Part shown: one piece after another, positions 60,701-64,000 of the stretch | How the letters are laid out: each line of letters starts with the position of its first letter | Numbering within the stretch: position 1 is the stretch's first letter | Origin: Diogma glabrata | Taxonomy: Eukaryota > Arthropoda > Insecta > Diptera > Cylindrotomidae | NCBI GenBank assembly: GCA_963693315.1 | Contig: CAVNZG010001085.1 | Coordinates: 47,819-111,818, forward strand | Length of the DNA: 64,000 nt | Reading direction: 5' to 3' | Program-made: the position numbers and the translations under genes | The notes under the pieces: model-generated | What the model was told of the DNA's origin: nothing | What the model saw: only the letters and a program-made list of their open reading frames with translations | Database searches by the model: none

Positions 60701-62745
60701 TTTGAATGCGTCAGTAGATATAATATATAAAGTAGAATTAGTAGGACCTAATAAATTTTTTTAGTTTATTTATGACCAAAAGAGTTTTTATTTAAAATTT
60801 TTACCCTATTAAACATCTCAAACGGAATTTTTTTTCGGTAACTCGCTTTTAGAGGTATTTTGTAGTGGTTATTTTTGTATTGAAAATAACTTATATTGAA
60901 ATACTCTAAATTCTAAATAGCATAAACTGTAGGTTTCAAAGTGCAGTTAAATTTCGACTAGGAGTATTACATGTTGTATTCATACCGCATGCTTTATGGT
61001 GTAACAACAAATAACAACCAAAACTAAAACTATAACAATGATTTATAACAAATTTATTGACTAATTTTAGTGAGTCTCGCCCCAAAAAATTAGCTTAGTA
61101 CGATTATTGGGGGTTTATTTATAATTCATTAATTTATTTGATTCTATAAGGTTGTTCGGAAAGTAAGTTCCCTTTTTTTCCAAAAGAATACTTAACAATA
61201 ATAACAAATAATATAATAATAATATTATTATTAAGTCTTAATAATAATAATAACTTCCAACGACCAATTACCTCTGCCTTTCCGCACGCGAGAAGTCACC
61301 TAAACATTATTATTAATATTATTTCTATAATCCACTAGAATGGTGTAAAAAAACTGTAATGTACAACTGAATAGATCCCACGGTAGAAAAGGAAGAAAAC
61401 AAGAAGTTGCGTCTAATTAGTACAATCAAAACTGGTGAAAAACCCCGAGAGAAATTAGAAAAAACAAAGAAAGTTAAAAACAGCAGTAAAATACAAAAAA
61501 ACAATACAATTAAAAAAAACAACATATACAACATATATTAACAATTAGAACAGAGGGATAGAACAGAGGAGTTTATAAAACGGTTAACCGGTAATTTATC
61601 GGTAATTTACCGAAATAATAAACTTTGATCTAACTATCTTCAATTATTAGTTCAAGCAAACTATTTATAACTTAAATTGGCGTGTTATAGTATATAATAA
61701 TAAATAATAATATTTGAAGAAGAAAATTTAAACATAACTTAAATCTTGAAATTTTTCAAGGTTTTGGTTATTAAAATATTGGCGTAAGAAACACGTTGTC
61801 TCTAAAGTATTATCAGTAAAATTTCGACCTGAGTTTAGTGCAAATCAGACTAGTTGCTGCAAACGCACGCTTGAATTCGACACTTGTTGTTCGTATACCC
61901 ATACTAATTTATTAAAAGCTTTCTCAAAATATTTGCCACGAATGGAATGTTCTTGGAATAAGTCAATTTAACTTTTAATAATATTTGTGAATCCCTTACT
62001 CCTTTTCACAAAATGTTTATTCATTTTCTGTTCATTTGTAATAAATAACGAGAACTCCTTTAAGTTCCTTACTTATGAATGCTTTTTGTGCACTAATTTA
62101 ATCTAACATAAATGTTATTATTATTTCAGAAACATAATATAATATAGATTTACATCGTATCGACACTGTCTTTAAAGTAACTTATATTGGGTTCAGGGTC
62201 TTATGACTATAAGTTAAATAATTTCACTGTCCGAAAAGTTTAAATCAGATTCAATGGCGATTAAACTTTCTTGTATTGCAAAAAGACTGCTCGATCTTGA
62301 ATCTAGAATCAAGGATAGTTGTTTTTTTCACCACCTTACCATGTTTTCGTAGATTGTCTTTCTTTATTGGTAATTTGTGGAACATCACAACTTTTCTAAT
62401 TTTTGCTATTACGAAACTTATTTCGTCATGCTGAACATGAACAACCTAAGATGGTACGGCAACTAATTCTGCAAAATTTTCTGCGTTTACAAAGGTTCTG
62501 TTTCTTCAAAATATATATTTCCCCTACATGAATATTCTTTTATAAAATATAATTATAATCGTTAGCTGAAGGAAATAAACCCAATTGACGATAAGCATTA
62601 ATCAAAGGTTCTACTTTTATCCTAACGGCAGCATTATCAGTCGTAATTGAATCAATGTTCTATTAACTTTGAACATTTGAACATATTGGTCAACAGCGTT
62701 AAACATTTATCAGATGCCAAGAACCAGATTCTAAAAGCAGTTAAA
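60701..62745. other. 2 kb without a gene
   Basis: AAGGTTGTTCGGAAAGTAAG at 61149-61168 resembles a mariner inverted-repeat end, but no partner end or transposase was found. Short ATT/TTA runs lie near 61195-61250. Nothing else is supported. Confidence 0.4.
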
Positions 62746-63118
62746 ATGCAATATTTAAAAATATGCTTTTTACTGTTTATTTTTAAATTTATTTATAATA
62801 ATAAAACTTCCTTATAGTAACAATTTGATTTTTATTTTTTATTTTAAAGAATATCGATTTCGACTTACGTCATCCTCAGTTCTTAAATTATTATTAAATT
62901 ATTATATTAATTAGAATAATTTAAGAACTGAGGATGACGTAAGTCGAAATCGATATTCTTTAAAATAAAAAATAAAAATTAGATTGTTACTATAAGGAAG
63001 TTTTATTAAGGAAGGTTTTGATAAGGAAGGTTATTAAGGAAGGTTTTGATAAGGAAGTTTTATTATTATAAATAAATTTAAAAATAAACAGTAAAAGGTA
63101 TATTTTTAAATATTGCAT
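62746..63118. repeat. Inverted repeat, arms 144 and ~200 bp
   Basis: ATGCAATATTTAAAAATATG...CAGTTCTTAAATTA (62746-62889) is mirrored by TAATTTAAGAACTG...TATTTTTAAATATTGCAT (about 62918-63118). The right arm is longer by a short tandem insertion of AAGGAAGGTTTTGAT units (about 63006-63055). The core TTTCGACTTACGTCATCCTC is perfectly mirrored. It looks like a foldback or hairpin element. Confidence 0.85.
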
Positions 63119-63463
63119 TTTAATTCAAAAGTGACAAAAGCACACAAACAGTGAATAATATGGAAAACCATAATAACACATATACTAAAAGCAGTATTTG
63201 CAATGAACGAACGAGCATCATGTATCTGCGATTATTTACTTGCGGCAAACTGTTAGAATATTAAGTAGGAATATTTCACCGTATCTTTTGAGAAATTTCT
63301 TCCTTGGATGTTTTCATGTCTTAAAATTTGTTTGGTTAGGTCCAGTTTATGCTTTTTTATTAAAAATTTATTAATTTTCTTCAGAATATTATAATTATCA
63401 ATTTTTTCAATTAAATAAGCAAAAATATAAGTTTGTTTAATTGGTACCGAAATCGGTAAAAAA
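63119..63463. other. No gene recognised
   Basis: AT-rich DNA between the inverted repeat and the LINE fragment; no open frame of note. Confidence 0.4.
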
Positions 63464-64000
63464 TTAAAAATTTACCGGTTTTTTAATAATGTGTTTTTGG
63501 GTGATTGCAAACCCTACGTCACACAGCATTCCTGTGAAAGTTTCATTCTGGCCGTATTTAGTTATGTGGAAAGCCAATCCAAATGAGAGTTTTGATCTAA
63601 GAAACGTTGATTTAGGATTAAATCTCGACAGTTGACACTTGGTGAGCAAAAGCAATGTCTGCAACAATACGCCGCCTTACAAGTTGTTGTTGTTTAATTT
63701 AGTTTAAGCGATCAACATAAGGAGGCAAAATGATATTGTCCGTCCTTGGTAGACCCCGCAGAGTAAAGCTTAGGAATCTGCATAGAGGTAGAACGATTAA
63801 GTATGTCTGTGATGTGTATTTGGAAGTCCAGATTGACATCACACGTAACCCCAAGTTCCCGAATGGACGTGACTCGATTAATGATGTCATAATTAATAAA
63901 GTAGTCACGATGTGGGTAATTTGTGCATTTGTGGGAATATGTGATGGACTGACATTTGCCTACATTTAATTCAAGATTATTTTTAAAGCAAAAAATAGCA
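63464..64000 (-). pseudogene. LINE fragment: RT thumb and tail, runs off the window
   Basis: From 64000 downward the minus strand reads CFKNNLELNVGKCQSITYS, INRVTSIRELGVTCDVNLDF then QIHITDIL, ending at a stop near 63706. This is the region after the RT catalytic motif in Jockey-type LINEs (N-x-L-x-LN-x-x-KC, DLGV-x-x-D-x-x-L-x-F). After a frameshift, 63667-63464 may hold the C-terminus (SRFNPKSTFLRSK, TKYGQNETFTGML). The N-terminal part lies beyond the window. Confidence 0.72.

Noticed and set aside
61149..61168. Full mariner relic
   Set aside because: Only one end-like sequence is visible; no second end or transposase remnant within 2 kb.

Overview
The window looks like repeat-rich, AT-rich nuclear DNA of an arthropod, most likely an insect. 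The evidence is an irritans-type (Himar1-like) mariner, several non-LTR retrotransposon families, a Ty3/gypsy element primed by tRNA-Lys, and Helitron debris. I recognise no host protein gene, rRNA or functional tRNA. Essentially every coding signal belongs to a transposable element, so this reads as a transposon nest. The order (fly, bug or beetle) cannot be settled from the sequence.

Layout. 1-2119: a DNA element with about 240-bp inverted ends. 2120-3180: AT-rich tandem repeats. 3790-9729: a dead gypsy-like pol (+), split by a 5'-truncated LINE (-, 5221-7764) that made a TTAAG target duplication. 10343-11575: another truncated LINE (+). 15012-17040: a 446-bp palindrome built from two Helitron-like 3' ends, joined to a decayed Helitron Rep/helicase gene (-). 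18471-20880: a truncated LINE (-). 21071-22358: an intact mariner. 23779-28475: an apparently full-length two-ORF LINE (-). 31269-31721: an (AT)n tract. 32389-48921: a 16.5-kb LTR retrotransposon (-). 48926-53349: inverted copies of earlier sequence, including a second intact mariner. 53350-54097: TA arrays holding a small TA-inserting element. 54745-64000: mostly non-coding DNA with a tandem duplication, inverted repeats and two more LINE fragments (60115-60700 and 63464-64000, both -).

Three structures dominate. First, 20114-53349 is one giant inverted duplication centred on the (AT)n tract at 31495. Its arms are about 5.1 kb once later insertions are removed: the LINE in the left arm and the LTR element in the right arm. 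The arm lengths then agree to about 3 bp. Second, the left-arm LINE is flanked by direct repeats of exactly 1370 bp (22409-23778 and 28476-29845). The other arm has that sequence once, so this looks like an extremely long target-site duplication. Third, the LTR element is young: its two LTRs differ in length by exactly one 79-bp tandem unit. It has 4.1-kb LTRs, a 2.5-kb leader, a gag that opens with a complete RING-H2 finger, a candidate -1 frameshift heptamer between gag and pol, a primer site complementary to tRNA-Lys(CUU), and a degenerate tRNA-Lys(CUU)-like sequence near its 3' end.

Order of events that can be read: tandem units formed; LINE C, mariner and the foldback element inserted; the segment was duplicated in inverted orientation; the LINE and the LTR element then hit one arm each. 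A transcript crossing the palindrome could fold into long double-stranded RNA, so the locus is a candidate source of small silencing RNAs; that is inference. Assembly error at the AT tracts is the main alternative for the palindrome.
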